A DNA stretch of 64,000 nucleotides from Ruania alba (GTDB taxonomy: Bacteria > Actinomycetota > Actinomycetes > Actinomycetales > Beutenbergiaceae): contig NZ_FNTX01000001.1 in the NCBI RefSeq assembly GCF_900105765.1, positions 558,001 through 622,000 on the forward strand, read 5' to 3'. Positions within the stretch are counted from its first letter, which is position 1; each line of letters opens with the position of its first letter. The position numbers and the translations under genes were made by a program. Below are positions 25,820 to 34,427 of the stretch, piece by piece. The notes below the pieces were generated by a model, which saw only the letters and a program-made list of their open reading frames with translations, ran no database searches and was not told the DNA's origin.

Positions 25820-26592
25820 CAGCTCATGCCCGCCGTCGTCTCCAGGCTGCGCAGCGCGTCAAGGCCGGCCATCACGGACTCCGGGGTGGGGGAGGCGATG
25901 GTGCCGGCGATCTGCCCGTCGGCGAGCAGCACCACCTGGTCGGCGTAGGCGGCGGCAGTCGGGTCGTGGGTGACCATCACGATGGTCTGGCCCAGCTCGC
26001 GCACGCTGCGGCGCAGGAAGGAGAGCACCTCGGCGCCGGATCGGGAGTCCAGGTTCCCGGTGGGTTCATCGGCGAAGATCACGTCCGGGCGGGTGCTCAG
26101 CGCGCGGGCGATGGCCACCCGCTGCTGCTGGCCGCCGGAGAGCTCGTGCGGCTTGTGGGTGAGCCGGTCGCGCATCCCGAACGTGTCCACCAGCATGTCC
26201 AACCAGGTGGCGTCGACCTCCGTGCCGGCCAGCTCGGAGGGGAGGGTGATGTTCTGCAGGGCCGTGAACATGGGCAGCAGGTTGAACGACTGGAACACGA
26301 ATCCGATCCGCTCGCGGCGCAGCTTGGTGAGCTCGTTGTCGCCGAGGGCGGTCAGTTCGGTGTCGCCGAGCCGGACCTGGCCGGAGGTGGCGGAGTCGAG
26401 GCCGGCGAGCAGGTGCATGAGGGTGGACTTGCCGGAGCCGGACGGGCCCATGATCGCGGTGAACTGGCCGGTCTCGAAGCCGATCGAGACGTCGTTCAGG
26501 GCGGTCACGGCAACGTCGCCGCTGCCGTAGACCTTGGTGAGGTGCTGGGCGCTGACGGCGGTGCCCGGTTCGGGCGTGGCTGGTGTGGTCAT
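25819..26592 (-). CDS. MacB/LolD-type ABC transporter ATP-binding protein
   Basis: The 257-residue ATPase shows Walker A GPSGSGKST, Q-loop VFQSFNLLP, signature LSGGQQQRVAIARAL, Walker B VIFADEPTGNLD and H-loop MVTHDPTAAAYADQ, all in the MacB/LolD subgroup pattern. It precedes and overlaps the FtsX-like permease by one base. A 17-bp imperfect hairpin separates it from the response-regulator gene, so it may have its own promoter, possibly driven by that regulator. Confidence 0.93.
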   Translation of the reverse strand: MTTPATPEPGTAVSAQHLTKVYGSGDVAVTALNDVSIGFETGQFTAIMGPSGSGKSTLMHLLAGLDSATSGQVRLGDTELTALGDNELTKLRRERIGFVFQSFNLLPMFTALQNITLPSELAGTEVDATWLDMLVDTFGMRDRLTHKPHELSGGQQQRVAIARALSTRPDVIFADEPTGNLDSRSGAEVLSFLRRSVRELGQTIVMVTHDPTAAAYADQVVLLADGQIAGTIASPTPESVMAGLDALRSLETTAGMS

Positions 26593-26694
26593 ACCTCGAC
26601 GTTAGGAGCCGCGGCGGTGCGGGCGCGTCTGGCCGTGGGTGGGTTCTCGGGTCATCCCGTGGGTGGACCGTGCTCCCTGCCCGTCCACCGACGA

Positions 26695-26744
26695 GGGTTG
26701 CGTGAGTGTCGTTCCCGAGGCGAGATTCGACACTGAGGCAACCC
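26695..26744. terminator. long intergenic hairpin between response regulator and ABC operon
   Basis: Arms 26695-26711 and 26728-26744 pair at 15 of 17 positions around a 16-base loop. The hairpin lies just past the response-regulator stop and would end or attenuate read-through into the ABC genes. Confidence 0.45.
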
Positions 26745-26750
26745 ACGGCG

Positions 26751-27452
26751 TCAGGAGCCGGGGCTGACCAACCCGGTCTCGTAGGCGGTCACCACGGCCT
26801 GCACCCGGTCGCGAGCGTCCAGCTTCGCCAGCACCCGGCCCACGTGCGTCTTCACGGTGGCCTCGGCCACGAACAGGTCGCCGGCGATCTCGGTGTTGGA
26901 GCGGCCCCGGGCCATCAGCACCAGCACCTCGCGCTCCCGCTCGGTGAGCGCGTCGAGGACGGCGGCGGACGCTTTCTGCTCGTCCGGCAGAACGGTCGCG
27001 AGGTGCTCGATGAGACGGCGGGTGCTGGAGGGGGCGATGACCGCCTCGCCGTGGTGCACGGTGCGGATCGCGGCGAGCATCTCCTCCGGCGGGGTGTCCT
27101 TGAGCAGGAACCCGCTCGCACCGGCCTTGATGGCCTGCAGCACGTACTCGTCCAGGTCGAAGGTGGTCAGGATGACCACCTTCGGGGTGCCGCCGACGCG
27201 AGAGGTGCGTGGGTCGGTGAGCGTGGCCGTTGCGGCCAGCCCGTCCATCTGCGGCATGCGGACGTCCATCAGCACCACGTCCACTTCGTGGGAGGCGAGC
27301 AGCCGTACCGCCTGCGCGCCGTCGCCAGCCTCGAGCGCCACGGTCATGTCTGGCTGGGAGTTGATCACCAGCGCGAAGCCGGCGCGGACCAGCTGTTGGT
27401 CGTCCACGAGCGCCACCCGGATCGGGGCCGGTGGCTGCGTGTCGGTGCTCAT
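26751..27452 (-). CDS. NarL/LuxR-family response regulator
   Basis: The 233-residue protein has a receiver domain with acidic pair Asp17/Asp18, phosphoacceptor Asp63 (VVLMDVRMPQMDG) and Lys in FLLKDTPP, followed by a LuxR-type helix-turn-helix (LTEREREVLVLMARGRSNTE, then FVAEATVKTHVGRVLAKL). Its start overlaps the sensor kinase stop by 4 bases, so the two are translationally coupled partners. It probably controls the MacB-type transporter next door, by analogy with similar gene sets. Confidence 0.93.
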   Translation of the reverse strand: MSTDTQPPAPIRVALVDDQQLVRAGFALVINSQPDMTVALEAGDGAQAVRLLASHEVDVVLMDVRMPQMDGLAATATLTDPRTSRVGGTPKVVILTTFDLDEYVLQAIKAGASGFLLKDTPPEEMLAAIRTVHHGEAVIAPSSTRRLIEHLATVLPDEQKASAAVLDALTEREREVLVLMARGRSNTEIAGDLFVAEATVKTHVGRVLAKLDARDRVQAVVTAYETGLVSPGS

Positions 27453-28843
27453 CGGTGGTGGTCCTCAGGTCGGGGTGGTGTGCTGCCAGAGCGGTCGGCC
27501 CACTCGGCTGGATTGTGCCAGGTGGGAGAGATGGGCGGTGGTGGCGGTGGTACACCCCCGACGGCGGTGGCCGGGTTGTGGCCGGCAGGCGGTGGTGGGT
27601 GTTGGCCCGGTGCGAGGACCGTCGGCGCGGGTGGGGTGTGCGGGACCGGGATCTCGGCCCGTACCCGGAACCCACCGCCTTGGCGTGGGCCGGTGGTGAG
27701 TGTGCCGCCGAGCATCGCGGCGCGCTCACGCATCCCGAGCAGGCCGTGCCCGGCGCCGTCGGAGGGGGCTGCCGCACCCCGGCCGTCGTCGTCGATCTGC
27801 AGCAGCAGGTGGGCCGGGTTCCATTGCACGAGCACGGTGGCGTGGGCGTCCGGTCCGGCGTGCTTGAGGATGTTGGTCAGGGACTCCTGCACGATCCGGT
27901 ACACGGTCAACCCGGCGCCCGGGGGAAGGGTCCGGGCCGTGCCCATCCGCACCAGCGAGACCGCCAGCCCGGTGTCGCGCACCTGCTCCACCAGGGTCTC
28001 CAGGTCCGAGGTCTCCGGCTGCGGGGTGAGCCGCTCACCGCCGGTATCGCTGCGCAGCACTCCGAGGATCTTGCGCATGTCGGCCAGGGCAGCGCGACCG
28101 GTCTCAGAGATCGTGGTGAGGGCGTGCGTGGCGGCCTGGGGATCATGTGCGGCCGCGTACCGTCCGCCGTCGGCCTGGGCGATCACCACCGAGAGGGAGT
28201 GGGCCACGATGTCGTGCATCTCCCGGGCGATCCGGGCGCGCTCGGCCTGGGTGGCGATCTGGGCCTGCTGGTCGCGCTCGACCTCCAGCCGCGCGGCACG
28301 CTCGGCGAGAGTCTCCACGCGCTCCACGCGGGCCCGGCGCACCAGGGCGAGCGCCCAGGAGCTGAGCACCAAGGCCGCGAGCAGGCCGAACACACCCATG
28401 GTGCCCACCAGGGCGCCCAGACCGGTGAAGCCGTTGTACACGAGGAACCAGACCGCCACAATCAGGCAGCCGAACAGCGCGGAGAACAGGGCGGTCCGGC
28501 GGGCCCAGCGCGGTCCGTACACGGTGATCGAGTACAGCGCGATGAAGATCGCCAGGTCAGAGGCGCTGAGGATCATTCCGGCGAGCACGTGCGCGAGCGC
28601 CATCGCATAGACCGTCACGGCCGAGGCCACCGGGCGGGTGCGTCGCCAGGCGAGAGCGGCGGGCATGCCCAGGCTGGTGACCACCGTGACGGTGGTGGCG
28701 AACCTCCCGAGTCCCAGGGACCCGGTGATCCCGATCGACAGCATCCCGAGGGTGATCGTGAGGATGGCAGCGACGATCGCGTCCGCGGTGAACGGGGAGT
28801 ATCGCCGCACCGGCGGGGCCGGCGGCGGGTCGAGGGGCGCCAT
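27449..28843 (-). CDS. NarL-type sensor histidine kinase
   Basis: The 464-residue kinase has about five N-terminal membrane helices (ADAIVAAILTITLGML onward to ALVGTMGVFGLLAALVLSSW), a HisKA_3 helix ERARIAREMHDIVAHSLSVV with His210, and an HATPase domain (LTVYRIVQESLTNILKHA, DDGRG, GHGLLGMRERAAMLGGTL). A Pro-rich cytoplasmic tail of ~50 residues follows. A TAGTCT box 8 bases before the ATG suggests a leaderless mRNA. With almost no outer loops it may sense a signal within the membrane or through the transporter. Confidence 0.92.
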   Translation of the reverse strand: MAPLDPPPAPPVRRYSPFTADAIVAAILTITLGMLSIGITGSLGLGRFATTVTVVTSLGMPAALAWRRTRPVASAVTVYAMALAHVLAGMILSASDLAIFIALYSITVYGPRWARRTALFSALFGCLIVAVWFLVYNGFTGLGALVGTMGVFGLLAALVLSSWALALVRRARVERVETLAERAARLEVERDQQAQIATQAERARIAREMHDIVAHSLSVVIAQADGGRYAAAHDPQAATHALTTISETGRAALADMRKILGVLRSDTGGERLTPQPETSDLETLVEQVRDTGLAVSLVRMGTARTLPPGAGLTVYRIVQESLTNILKHAGPDAHATVLVQWNPAHLLLQIDDDGRGAAAPSDGAGHGLLGMRERAAMLGGTLTTGPRQGGGFRVRAEIPVPHTPPAPTVLAPGQHPPPPAGHNPATAVGGVPPPPPPISPTWHNPAEWADRSGSTPPRPEDHHR

Positions 28844-28987
28844 GATCTCTCAGACTAGGTGGCCGACGGGTGCATGGCGTCCCACTGCGGTCGGACGAAG
28901 CCCTCAGCCGCCTCCGTCCGCGGGCGTACCGCATGGCCTGTGGATAACCGGAGCGGGGGATCGGTGCCTCGGGGCACGGTGGAGCGC

Positions 28988-29425
28988 ATGACACACCCCG
29001 ATGGCATCCCAGAACCGATCACCCCCGACCGTCCGCTGCGCAGCGACCATGACCTGCTGGACTGGGCTCGCTTCGTCCATCAGGACGTACGACCCACCCG
29101 GAGCACGTTGTGGGTGCTGCTGCTGGACTCCAAGGATCACCCGCTACCGCTGCTGCTCCCGATCGAGGACGTACCCGAGACCCCGGACGCGTGCACGCTT
29201 CTGGAGGTACTGACGTTCCTGAGCAGACTGCTGGTCGAGCACGCCCCGGGCGGGTCCGTGGCACTGTTGCTGGAACGCCCCGGTGCGAGCCGGCGGGGTC
29301 CCGGCGACCGCACCTGGGATGCTCAGATTCGAACCGTGGCGCGGCGGATGAAGGTACGGGTGCGGGCCTTCTTCGTTGCCGGAACCGGTTCCGTCCTGCC
29401 GATGACGCTGGACGACGCCGCCTGA
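28988..29425 (+). CDS. conserved-looking hypothetical protein, 145 aa
   Basis: The protein starts MTHPDGIPEPITPDRPLRSD and has a compact alpha/beta look (STLWVLLLDSKDHPLPLLLP, LTFLSRLLVEHAPGGSVALL, RTVARRMKVRVRAFFVAGTG). There is no signal peptide or membrane segment and no catalytic motif I can name. GGTGGAG precedes the ATG. It stands alone, divergent from the sensor kinase and convergent with the surface protein gene. Confidence 0.65.
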   Translation: MTHPDGIPEPITPDRPLRSDHDLLDWARFVHQDVRPTRSTLWVLLLDSKDHPLPLLLPIEDVPETPDACTLLEVLTFLSRLLVEHAPGGSVALLLERPGASRRGPGDRTWDAQIRTVARRMKVRVRAFFVAGTGSVLPMTLDDAA

Positions 29426-29515
29426 GGTCGTGTGCAGGCGGACGAGCTGGCCAGCCCGCCTCTCGTTCAGCCGGATGATTCTGGCCTGCGACGAACCCCG
29501 ACCTTCCACGTGCGG

Positions 29516-29549
29516 CTTCTCCCGGATGTCGGCCGACACCCGGGAGAAG
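29516..29549 (-). terminator. near-palindromic terminator after the surface protein gene
   Basis: CTTCTCCCGG (29516-29525) pairs with CCGGGAGAAG (29540-29549), and inside it TGTCGG/CCGACA pairs too, with a single mismatch between the two stems. It lies between the converging 28988-29425 gene and the surface protein gene. Confidence 0.6.
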
Positions 29550-29555
29550 GCTGTG

Positions 29556-30956
29556 TCAGGACACCGAGCGCTGGTGCCGTTGCCGCCGAACGGTCAGCAT
29601 GAGCGCTGCCCCGAGGACCAGAAGGGCCGCGCTGACGGCCAGTCCGAGGAGCACGTCCGCGCCGGTGTCTGGCATCTCCTGACCCGGATCAGCGTCGCTC
29701 GGCTCGCTGGTGGGCGGGTCGCTCGGCTCGCCGGAAGGATCCGTTGGCTCGGTGGGCGGATCCGTTGGTCCGGTGGGTGGGTCGGTCGGTTCGGTGGGCG
29801 GGTCGGTCGGTTCGGTGGGCGGGTCCGTTGGCTCGGTGGGTGGGTCGGTCGGTGCGGGCGCCACGCTGAGGGTGAACTCCGCGGTGATGGGATCGCCCAC
29901 GAACACAGTGAACGTCACGTCCCCGGCGACCTCGGGAACACCTGAGATCTCGCCCGTCTCGGTGTCGAGGTCGAGTCCTGCCGGAAGGTCGCCCTCGGAC
30001 ATGCCCCACGTGTACGGACCACCGTTGCCGCCGTCGGCCTCCAGCGTGACCGCGTACTCCTCGCCCACCGTCCCGTCCGGCAGGGACTCGGTCACGATCA
30101 CCAGCGGGTCGAGCACGGACAGGGTGCCGTTGACGTACTCGAAGGTGTAGAAGTCGTCAGCCCCGCCGCTGCAGAACGTGGTGGCGGCATCCATGTCGTA
30201 GCCGCAGGTCGGCAGGGTGTCCAGGTCGTCGATGGTGTCGTGGTCCCAGAAGCCGGTGTAGCTGGCCGTCACCTCCGGCTCGAACGCACCCTCGTAGGTC
30301 GTCGCGTCGCTCGCTGTCACCGTGATGACACCACCCGATCGCTCCACCGCGCCGGCGTCACACGCGCTGGCTACCAGTCGCGGGTAGCCGTCGCCGCGCT
30401 GATCGACGTCACCGGGGCACAGCTCGATCGTCTCGTTGCCCCACGGCACGGAGGTACCGGTGGGCACCAGGTTGATGGCCGGGCTTCTCGACCCGGGAAG
30501 CGCTGTGCGACTGGGACCACCGTTGTCCCCGAGCGGCTCGAGCAACGGGTTTGCGACAACGCTCGTGTCGGCATCCAGCGTGCAGGTCTCATCTGAAGCG
30601 ACGTTGAAGCCACCGTCGGTCAGGTTGGTCAGTTCGCCGTCGCAGGCAGACGTGCCATCGAAGGAGTCCACGATCGAAGCGATCGCAGTGGCCATGGTGT
30701 CGCCCAGCCAGAGTCCACCCTCAGCATTGTCCGCGACGGTGCTGCCAGCGAGCAGTAGCGGTGCCGCGGCGATCTCGCCGAACTCGTCCCCGAGCTCCTC
30801 CCTGCTGATGCCGAAGCCGCCGTTGCCGGCAACAGTGCTCGAGCGGACGAGGCCACTGGAGCCGGTGCTGAGCCGCAGGCCGTCACGTGCGTTGGCCGAC
30901 ACCTCGGTCCGCACCAACTGGATGTCGCCGGGCCAATCGGCGGCCGTAGGGGTCAC
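29556..30956 (-). CDS. surface protein, C-terminal fragment (stalk and sorting signal)
   Basis: The 466-residue frame continues the beta-helix (VRTEVSANARDGLRL), then an Ig-like putative region (LVIVTESLPDGTVGEEYAVT, GDLPAGLDLDTETGEISGVP), a PTDPPTE stalk and the anchor EMPDTGADVLLGLAVSAALL with a basic tail. MPDTG departs from the LPXTG consensus at the first residue. Upstream, the same frame reads ITGYGAIVTPTAADWPGDIQ, showing it joins the central fragment. Confidence 0.65.
   Translation of the reverse strand: MTPTAADWPGDIQLVRTEVSANARDGLRLSTGSSGLVRSSTVAGNGGFGISREELGDEFGEIAAAPLLLAGSTVADNAEGGLWLGDTMATAIASIVDSFDGTSACDGELTNLTDGGFNVASDETCTLDADTSVVANPLLEPLGDNGGPSRTALPGSRSPAINLVPTGTSVPWGNETIELCPGDVDQRGDGYPRLVASACDAGAVERSGGVITVTASDATTYEGAFEPEVTASYTGFWDHDTIDDLDTLPTCGYDMDAATTFCSGGADDFYTFEYVNGTLSVLDPLVIVTESLPDGTVGEEYAVTLEADGGNGGPYTWGMSEGDLPAGLDLDTETGEISGVPEVAGDVTFTVFVGDPITAEFTLSVAPAPTDPPTEPTDPPTEPTDPPTEPTDPPTGPTDPPTEPTDPSGEPSDPPTSEPSDADPGQEMPDTGADVLLGLAVSAALLVLGAALMLTVRRQRHQRSVS
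29707..29852 (-). repeat. 21-bp repeats encoding a PTDPPTE stalk
   Basis: About five imperfect copies of a 21-base unit encode heptads PTDPPTE/PTDPPTG/PTDPSGE. Such stalks hold wall-anchored domains away from the peptidoglycan and change copy number readily. Confidence 0.65.
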
Positions 30957-32416
30957 GATGGCGCCGTAGCCGGTGATCGGCCCCCGACGAGATCGTCGAG
31001 GTTGGTACGCACGCTGTCGCTGATGGTGCTGTCGGTGAGCGAGAGGCTGCCGCCTTGCACCATCACACCACCGGCGTTGTCAGCGATCGTGAGATCGCTT
31101 CCGGTGACCGATGCAGCGAAGCTGAGGGCGATGCCACCGAAGCCGAAGAGGGACCCCAGGTCCGCGTCCAGGCCGTTCCCGGTGATCGAGGTTCCGGTCA
31201 GGTCCACGGTGGTCCGCTGTTGCGCGTGCGGCTCCTCGACGGCGAAGACACCTGCCCAGTCGTTGTCGGCGATGACGCCACCGGTCACCGTGGCATGGGC
31301 ATAGGCTGCGAACAGGCCGATAGCGTTGCGGCTGAGTTCGGTGTCCGTCACGACCGCATCGACGGAACCTTCGAGGTAGACGCCAGCGCCTGGCGTCCCG
31401 TCCCCGGCCTCGCCGCCGTCGTTGTCCGTGACGACGCTGTTCGTCAGCTCAAGGCTGGATCCCTCGAGCGAGGAGGCGAGTGCCCACACCCCGGCCTGGT
31501 TGTTCGCGATGGTGCTGTCGCTGATCTGCGTCTGGCCATGCTCGACGTGCACTCCGATGGCATGGCCGGTGATCTCGGTGCCGGTGATCGTGACGGTGAG
31601 CGGTATGGGTTCGCCGTCCGTCGAGCCAGCCCGTCCCCAGATGCCGGCGTCCTGGCCCTCACTGGCGTTGTCGGACATGGTGCTGTTCGTCAGCGTGACA
31701 TCGCCGCCGTCGGGCAGCATCATGCCGTTGTCGTTGCCCGAGATCGTCACGGCCGTACCGGTGAACGCGCCACCCTGGTAGATCACCACCCCGCCGCGGA
31801 ACGTCCCGCCCGTGGGATCGCCGCTGTCGATGATCGAGGTTCCGGTCACGTCGAACGTCGCATCGGCGGTGTAGCCGATGAGTCCGGCACCCAGGCTGCC
31901 CGACACTGATCCGCCCGTGATCGTCGCCTCGCCCGCCACCAGCGCCACACCGACGGCATTGGCGGCGATGCTGGACGAGTTGATCGTGACCATCGCCGGT
32001 GCAGCGTCGGGCCCGAGTTCACTGTTGCCCGCCAGGACACCGGAGCCGGTACCGGTGATCGTGGCATCCTCGATGGTGACGACGCTGCCGGCATCTGCAT
32101 GGACACCGACGGTCGAGGGAGCCGCTGGAGCGCCCGTGATGGTGATTCCCGAGAGTGTTGCGGCGCGGTCGGTGGCAACGTGGATCACCGGCTGGAGGGC
32201 GGTGGTGTCCTCGTCGATGAAGCCGATGTCGGCGATCGTCACCGTACCGTCGGCAGCATCGATCAGCACCGTGGGCGCGTTGTCGGGATCGGGGTTGGTC
32301 AGCGACACCTCGCCCGCCCCCGCGCCTTGCAGCGTCACCGGGGTGGTGATCGTCAGAGCTTCGGCATAGTCGCCGGCTGCGATCGACACGATGTCATCGG
32401 GAAGTGCCAACGTCAC
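30953..32416 (-). CDS. surface protein, central fragment (beta-helix)
   Basis: The open frame of 487 residues from MTLALPDDIVSIAAGDYAEA carries the parallel beta-helix. It is made of short repeats with N or D ladders such as ITITGAPAAP, ATITGTGSGV, AVTISGNDNG, STIANNQAGV and TSITGNGLDA. The true coding sequence extends further upstream in the same frame to about 32530. It runs off-frame at its end (GGRSPATAPS), where the next fragment takes over. It is listed separately because each frame is open. Confidence 0.65.
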   Translation of the reverse strand: MTLALPDDIVSIAAGDYAEALTITTPVTLQGAGAGEVSLTNPDPDNAPTVLIDAADGTVTIADIGFIDEDTTALQPVIHVATDRAATLSGITITGAPAAPSTVGVHADAGSVVTIEDATITGTGSGVLAGNSELGPDAAPAMVTINSSSIAANAVGVALVAGEATITGGSVSGSLGAGLIGYTADATFDVTGTSIIDSGDPTGGTFRGGVVIYQGGAFTGTAVTISGNDNGMMLPDGGDVTLTNSTMSDNASEGQDAGIWGRAGSTDGEPIPLTVTITGTEITGHAIGVHVEHGQTQISDSTIANNQAGVWALASSLEGSSLELTNSVVTDNDGGEAGDGTPGAGVYLEGSVDAVVTDTELSRNAIGLFAAYAHATVTGGVIADNDWAGVFAVEEPHAQQRTTVDLTGTSITGNGLDADLGSLFGFGGIALSFAASVTGSDLTIADNAGGVMVQGGSLSLTDSTISDSVRTNLDDLVGGRSPATAPS

Positions 32417-32661
32417 TGCCGCGCCGATCGTGGCGCAGGCATCCGCGCCAGCGGCCTCGCCGCAGTCCGGCCCGTCGGTTCCGGCGGCGGCGTCGACGTA
32501 CCAGGTCGAACCAGCCGCAGTTGCCGGCGGGGCGCCCCCGCGAAGATCAGGGCGGTTGCTGCGACGACGGCCGAGCCGACAGCAACGAGGCGGCGATGCT
32601 GGAGTCGATGGGTGCCCACTCCGGAAGCGGTATCAGGCAGGTGGGCGCCGGGAATGCGCAT
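32413..32661 (-). CDS. surface protein, N-terminal fragment (signal peptide)
   Basis: The first frame begins MRIPGAHLPDTASGVGTHRL and has a basic n-region and hydrophobic core VAVGSAVVAATALIFAGAP, a good Sec signal. The native-looking sequence stops at IFAGAP. The frame then diverges, while the neighbouring frame continues with PATAAGSTWYVDAAAGTDGP. GGGGACGAG precedes the ATG at 32661. Confidence 0.5.
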   Translation of the reverse strand: MRIPGAHLPDTASGVGTHRLQHRRLVAVGSAVVAATALIFAGAPRRQLRLVRPGTSTPPPEPTGRTAARPLARMPAPRSARQ

Positions 32662-32796
32662 CGCTCGTCCCCATTATTCGATTGAACAGGTGTCTGTGAG
32701 ACCTTAGCGTCCATTGAGTGATTTCGGAAGCCTTGCCGATGAAGTTCCGGGGGTCGGCGTTTGCCCGCGCTGCGTCGGGTCGCGTGGGGCCGAACC

Positions 32797-33549
32797 TCAC
32801 ACCGGGTGAGTCAAGTTCGCGTCGTTGTTCTGCACCGAACCCACGCGGGGGGACACCTCGTGCCAGCGCAAGGGGGGCGTCGGGATCGTCAGGGCGGCGA
32901 GTGCCTCGTCCGGTGCGGTGATGGCCGGATCGAGCCAGAACCTGGTTGATTCCTGGGAGAGGACCACGGGCTCACGGCTGTGGATCTGTTCCAGCCCGCC
33001 GCGGGCGTCTTCGGTGACGATCGTGGTGGAGAGCACCCACCGGTCCGGGTCGTCGGGATCCTTGGCCGGGTCTCGCCACCAGGCGTACAGGCCGGCGAAC
33101 GCGAGCGGTGCGCCGTCGCTGCGGTGGATGTAGAACGGGGTGCGGCGCGGCTTGGTCTGGCCGGGCACCTCCTCCTTCAGCCACTCGTAGTAGCCGTCGG
33201 CCACCACGACGCAGCGCCGGGTGCGCAGGGACTTCGTGAATGCCGGTTTGGCGGCGAGGCTGTCGCTGCGGGCGTTGAACATCCGCGACCCGACGGTGAG
33301 GTCCTTCGCCCACCCGGGGACCAGCCCCCACCGGGCGACGTGCATCTCGCGGCGCACGGGCGCCGAGGTCGCGTCGGTGTCGGCGCCGTCGGTGGGCTTC
33401 GGTGCTCGGTCGAGCACGATCCGGACCCCGTCGGTGGGGGCCACGTTGTAACTGGCCTCGAGCAGGCCGGCACGTTCGGTGATCTCCTCGACGTCAAAAG
33501 CGTCGGCAAGATCCTGAGCCTCCCGGAACGAGGCGTAGCGACCGCACAT
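32797..33549 (-). CDS. SRAP/HMCES-type abasic-site processing protein (YedK family)
   Basis: The 250-residue protein starts MCGRYAS; after Met removal Cys2 is the residue that cross-links to abasic sites in single-stranded DNA. Other family marks are YNVAPTDGVRIV, ARWGLVPGWAKD, FNARSDSLAAKPAF, CVVVADGYYEW with the catalytic Glu, and the late His region (LRWHEVSPRVGSVQNND). It shields abasic sites during replication. A CAGGCT box 6 bases before the ATG suggests leaderless transcription. Confidence 0.95.
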   Translation of the reverse strand: MCGRYASFREAQDLADAFDVEEITERAGLLEASYNVAPTDGVRIVLDRAPKPTDGADTDATSAPVRREMHVARWGLVPGWAKDLTVGSRMFNARSDSLAAKPAFTKSLRTRRCVVVADGYYEWLKEEVPGQTKPRRTPFYIHRSDGAPLAFAGLYAWWRDPAKDPDDPDRWVLSTTIVTEDARGGLEQIHSREPVVLSQESTRFWLDPAITAPDEALAALTIPTPPLRWHEVSPRVGSVQNNDANLTHPV

Positions 33550-33597
33550 GGGCCCAGCCTGCCAGGCGCCAGAGGTGTGCGCCGCTGCGGCGATCGC

Positions 33598-33894
33598 TCA
33601 GACGGTCCAGTCGAGCCACCCCTCGGCGAGCACTCCCGCCGTGTACCAGAACACTCCCATCACCATGGCCAGGCCGAGGACCCGCGCGGGGTGATCCCGG
33701 AACCAGTGCAGACCGAGCGTCGCCAGCAGCAGCCACGCGGCGATGAGAACGACCCGGCCGGTGAGTGGTGCGAGGATCCCGATCGACAGGAAGAACGGCA
33801 CCTGCGCGATCATCAGCAGCATGCCGGTCGCGGCCAGGAGCGTGTCCGCCACTGGGTGGGGGCGCGAGATCTCGCCACGGGCGACGCTGGCCAT
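33598..33894 (-). CDS. small membrane protein, three helices
   Basis: The 98-residue protein from MASVARGEISRPHPVADTLL has three hydrophobic segments (LLAATGMLLMIAQVPFFLSI, LTGRVVLIAAWLLLATLGLH, VLGLAMVMGVFWYTAGVLAE). The start at 33894 is preferred over longer options because TATCGT lies 6 bases upstream and the longer forms overlap the divergent SRPBCC gene. Function is unknown. Confidence 0.65.
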   Translation of the reverse strand: MASVARGEISRPHPVADTLLAATGMLLMIAQVPFFLSIGILAPLTGRVVLIAAWLLLATLGLHWFRDHPARVLGLAMVMGVFWYTAGVLAEGWLDWTV

Positions 33895-33951
33895 GGAGTG
33901 ACGATAGTTGCGATGATCGAACCTTGCATCAGGAAGGAATCGGGAGGGGCG

Positions 33952-34416
33952 ATGGCGACGTTCGTCTCCACCTGGTTGGTGGCCGCCCCGCCCGCGGCCG
34001 CGTGGGCAGTGCTCACCGCAACGCAGCAGTGGCCGCAGTGGTGGCCCGGTTTCACCCGGGTGGTGCAGGTGCGTGCGGGCGACGACGGCGGCGTGGGTCA
34101 ACGCATCCATCTCACCCTCAATGTGGGCTACCGGCTCCGGTTCGGCACCGAGATCGTGGCCGTCCAGCCCGGGCAGTGGGCCCGCGCCCGGGTGGTTGGT
34201 GACCTGCGCGGGACGGGGATCTGGGCCGCCCGGCCGGTGCGTGGTGGGACGGAAATGACTATCTTCTGGGACGTCCAGGTGCAACGCGTCTGGATGCGCG
34301 CGCTGGCGCCGGTGGCCGGCGGGCTGTTCGCCGCTGCGCACGCCCGGGTGATGGCGGCCGGGGAGCGCGGCCTGCGCCAGGAGCTGACCACCAGAGAGCC
34401 GACCGGGAACGGATAG
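33952..34416 (+). CDS. SRPBCC (START-like) family protein
   Basis: The 154-residue protein reads MATFVSTWLVAAPPAAAWAV, WPQWWPGFTRVVQVRAGDDG, RFGTEIVAVQPGQWARARVV, the usual hydrophobic-ligand-binding fold of polyketide cyclase/START-like proteins. The start is set by GGGAGGGG just before it. A possible in-frame ATG at 33913 sits only 4 bases after a GATAGT box and would be cut off by the transcript start. It shares a direction with the GNAT and FGE genes, but each of those has its own -10 box. Confidence 0.8.
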   Translation: MATFVSTWLVAAPPAAAWAVLTATQQWPQWWPGFTRVVQVRAGDDGGVGQRIHLTLNVGYRLRFGTEIVAVQPGQWARARVVGDLRGTGIWAARPVRGGTEMTIFWDVQVQRVWMRALAPVAGGLFAAAHARVMAAGERGLRQELTTREPTGNG

Positions 34417-34419
34417 CCT
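34414..34419 (+). promoter_or_regulatory. leaderless -10 box (TAGCCT) of the GNAT gene
   Basis: TAGCCT spans the stop codon of the upstream gene and ends 8 bases before the ATG at 34428. Confidence 0.4.
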
Positions 34420-34427
34420 CGATGGCC

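Larger units (their letters stand above)
29556..32661 (-). pseudogene. wall-anchored right-handed beta-helix surface protein, broken by two -1 frameshifts
   Basis: Three consecutive frames together encode one protein of about 1035 residues if one base is restored at each of two homopolymer runs (C-run on the coding strand at plus 32529-32532; G-run at about plus 30981-30985). Total length plus two bases is an exact multiple of three, which supports this. Order: signal peptide, a YVDAAAGTDG-type start common in beta-helix adhesins, many parallel beta-helix turns (repeated ITGT.I..N..GV patterns), an Ig-like putative domain, a Pro-Thr-Asp-Glu heptad stalk, and a sorting signal MPDTG with a hydrophobic helix and RRQRHQR tail. 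It would be a sortase-anchored adhesin or polysaccharide-binding protein. Both breaks fall in homopolymers, so sequence error is as likely as true decay or phase variation. Confidence 0.7.

Noticed and set aside
29707-29852. Non-coding minisatellite
   Set aside because: The 21-bp units keep the reading frame of the surface-protein stalk.
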